64,000 bases of DNA from JANXQG01 sp963719885 (GTDB lineage Bacteria; Planctomycetota; Planctomycetia; Pirellulales; Thermoguttaceae): the NCBI GenBank assembly GCA_963719885.1, contig CAVRDP010000034.1, positions 248,001 through 312,000 of the forward strand, given 5' to 3'. Below are positions 63,556 through 64,000 of the stretch, piece by piece. The translations under genes and the position numbers were made by a program. Position 1 is the stretch's first letter. The number at the start of each line of letters is the position of its first letter. The notes beneath the pieces are model-generated. The model was not told the DNA's origin. It saw only the letters and a list, made by a program, of their open reading frames with translations, and made no database searches.

Positions 63556-64000
63556 TTCTTCCTGGAAGTCATGCCGGAACCAGTCTCTTGGACAACGCGC
63601 ACCACGTATTCCCTTTCTTCAATCGTCATCCCTGGAAACAACGGCAGGCTGATAATTCTCGTCCACTGCTCCGATGCGACCGGCAGATGCTCGCGCCGCC
63701 ATCCGAACGTCTCCTCGTAGTAGGGATGCAAGTGCAAGGGCCGCCAATGGACCGAACATCCTACGCCGCGGCAACGAATTTCTTCGATGAACTGGTTGCG
63801 GTCGATGCCCAGTCTGTCCAGATTCAAGCGGATGGGAAAGAGGTGCCAGGAATGGATCCGATCGGTCGGATCGGGCGGCGACTCGATCTGCTCCAAGTCA
63901 GCAAACGCCCGGCGGTACTGGCGAGCGATCGCTTCGCGATCGCGGCGCATTTCTTCGCTCCGGCGAAGCTGGCAGTTGCCGATCGCGGCGGCAATGTCGG
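63552..64000 (-). CDS. DegT/DnrJ/EryC1 aminotransferase, 5' end outside window
   Basis: The C-terminal 149 residues are visible (DIAAAIGNCQLRRSEEMRRD ... RIHSWHLFPIRLNLDRLGID), with GVGCSVHWRPLHLHPYYEET, the typical end of sugar aminotransferases of this family. The frame is open at the window edge, so the PLP lysine is not visible. It makes an amino sugar nucleotide for the polysaccharide. Confidence 0.9.
   Translation of the reverse strand, partial: DIAAAIGNCQLRRSEEMRRDREAIARQYRRAFADLEQIESPPDPTDRIHSWHLFPIRLNLDRLGIDRNQFIEEIRCRGVGCSVHWRPLHLHPYYEETFGWRREHLPVASEQWTRIISLPLFPGMTIEEREYVVRVVQETGSGMTSRKK

Overview
The window looks like a piece of a high-GC planctomycete chromosome, probably Pirellulales-like (an inference). 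The reasons are a long MoxR/Bat-type von Willebrand cluster with CARDB- and NPCBM-type proteins, a chain of HtrA-like proteins, an McsA/McsB arginine-kinase pair, an Mla-type lipid transporter and very many short hairpin repeats. No rRNA, tRNA, CRISPR array or intact transposon was seen.

Layout. 1-18.5 kb (+): one long collinear block with a DUF58 protein (partial), a BatA-like VWA protein, a second VWA protein, a DUF4175-like membrane/coiled-coil protein, three exported proteins of unknown role, then three HtrA-type proteins. Only the first of these three keeps its catalytic triad. 18.6-29.1 kb (mostly -): a broken type IIG restriction-methyltransferase coupled to trmB, a FabZ-like dehydratase, trpD, a nucleotidyltransferase remnant, an FHA protein (+) and mlaDFE. 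29.6-42 kb: an accessory, defence-island-like region with an HTH protein, nucleotidyltransferase-fold (AbiEii-like) genes, a deleted RAYT transposase, a CoiA-like nuclease, a DisA_N/DACNV-like sensor, a DUF262-HNH protein, a 21-bp heptad repeat tract and an Mrr-nuclease/NB-ARC/TPR STAND protein. 42.2-53.7 kb: an ABC-2 exporter with a large lipoprotein partner, menC, DUF433/DUF5615 genes, trpE and mcsA-mcsB. 53.8-64 kb (-): an envelope polysaccharide cluster (DegT aminotransferase, GNAT proteins, deacetylase, nucleotide-sugar dehydrogenase, glycosyltransferase) that carries an acyl-activation and reduction set (ACP, acyl-CoA ligase, LuxE, LuxC).

The main unusual signal is a set of very short hairpin repeats sitting inside reading frames. 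The commonest has a 16-nt hairpin core ACCATGGGTACATGGT flanked by G and GCCC. It occurs nine times, always inside a predicted CDS, and has no stop in any of its six frames. It lies in linkers, in or just after signal peptides, and as an inverted pair inside trpD. Related copies keep the frame GGGCACC-nnn-TACC-n'n'n'-GGTCG with complementary changes in both arms. A larger hairpin element supplies the signal-peptide hydrophobic core of two unrelated exported proteins, and in one of them a short repeat is nested inside it. This resembles what is known for Rickettsia palindromic elements and REP/RAYT systems.

A caution: at least 17 apparent frameshifts or in-frame stops fall in the window, including in genes that should be functional (batA, mlaD, the nucleotide-sugar dehydrogenase, an ABC permease). 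Indel errors in the assembly are as likely as true decay, so broken genes are described as frameshifted rather than dead unless there is other evidence.
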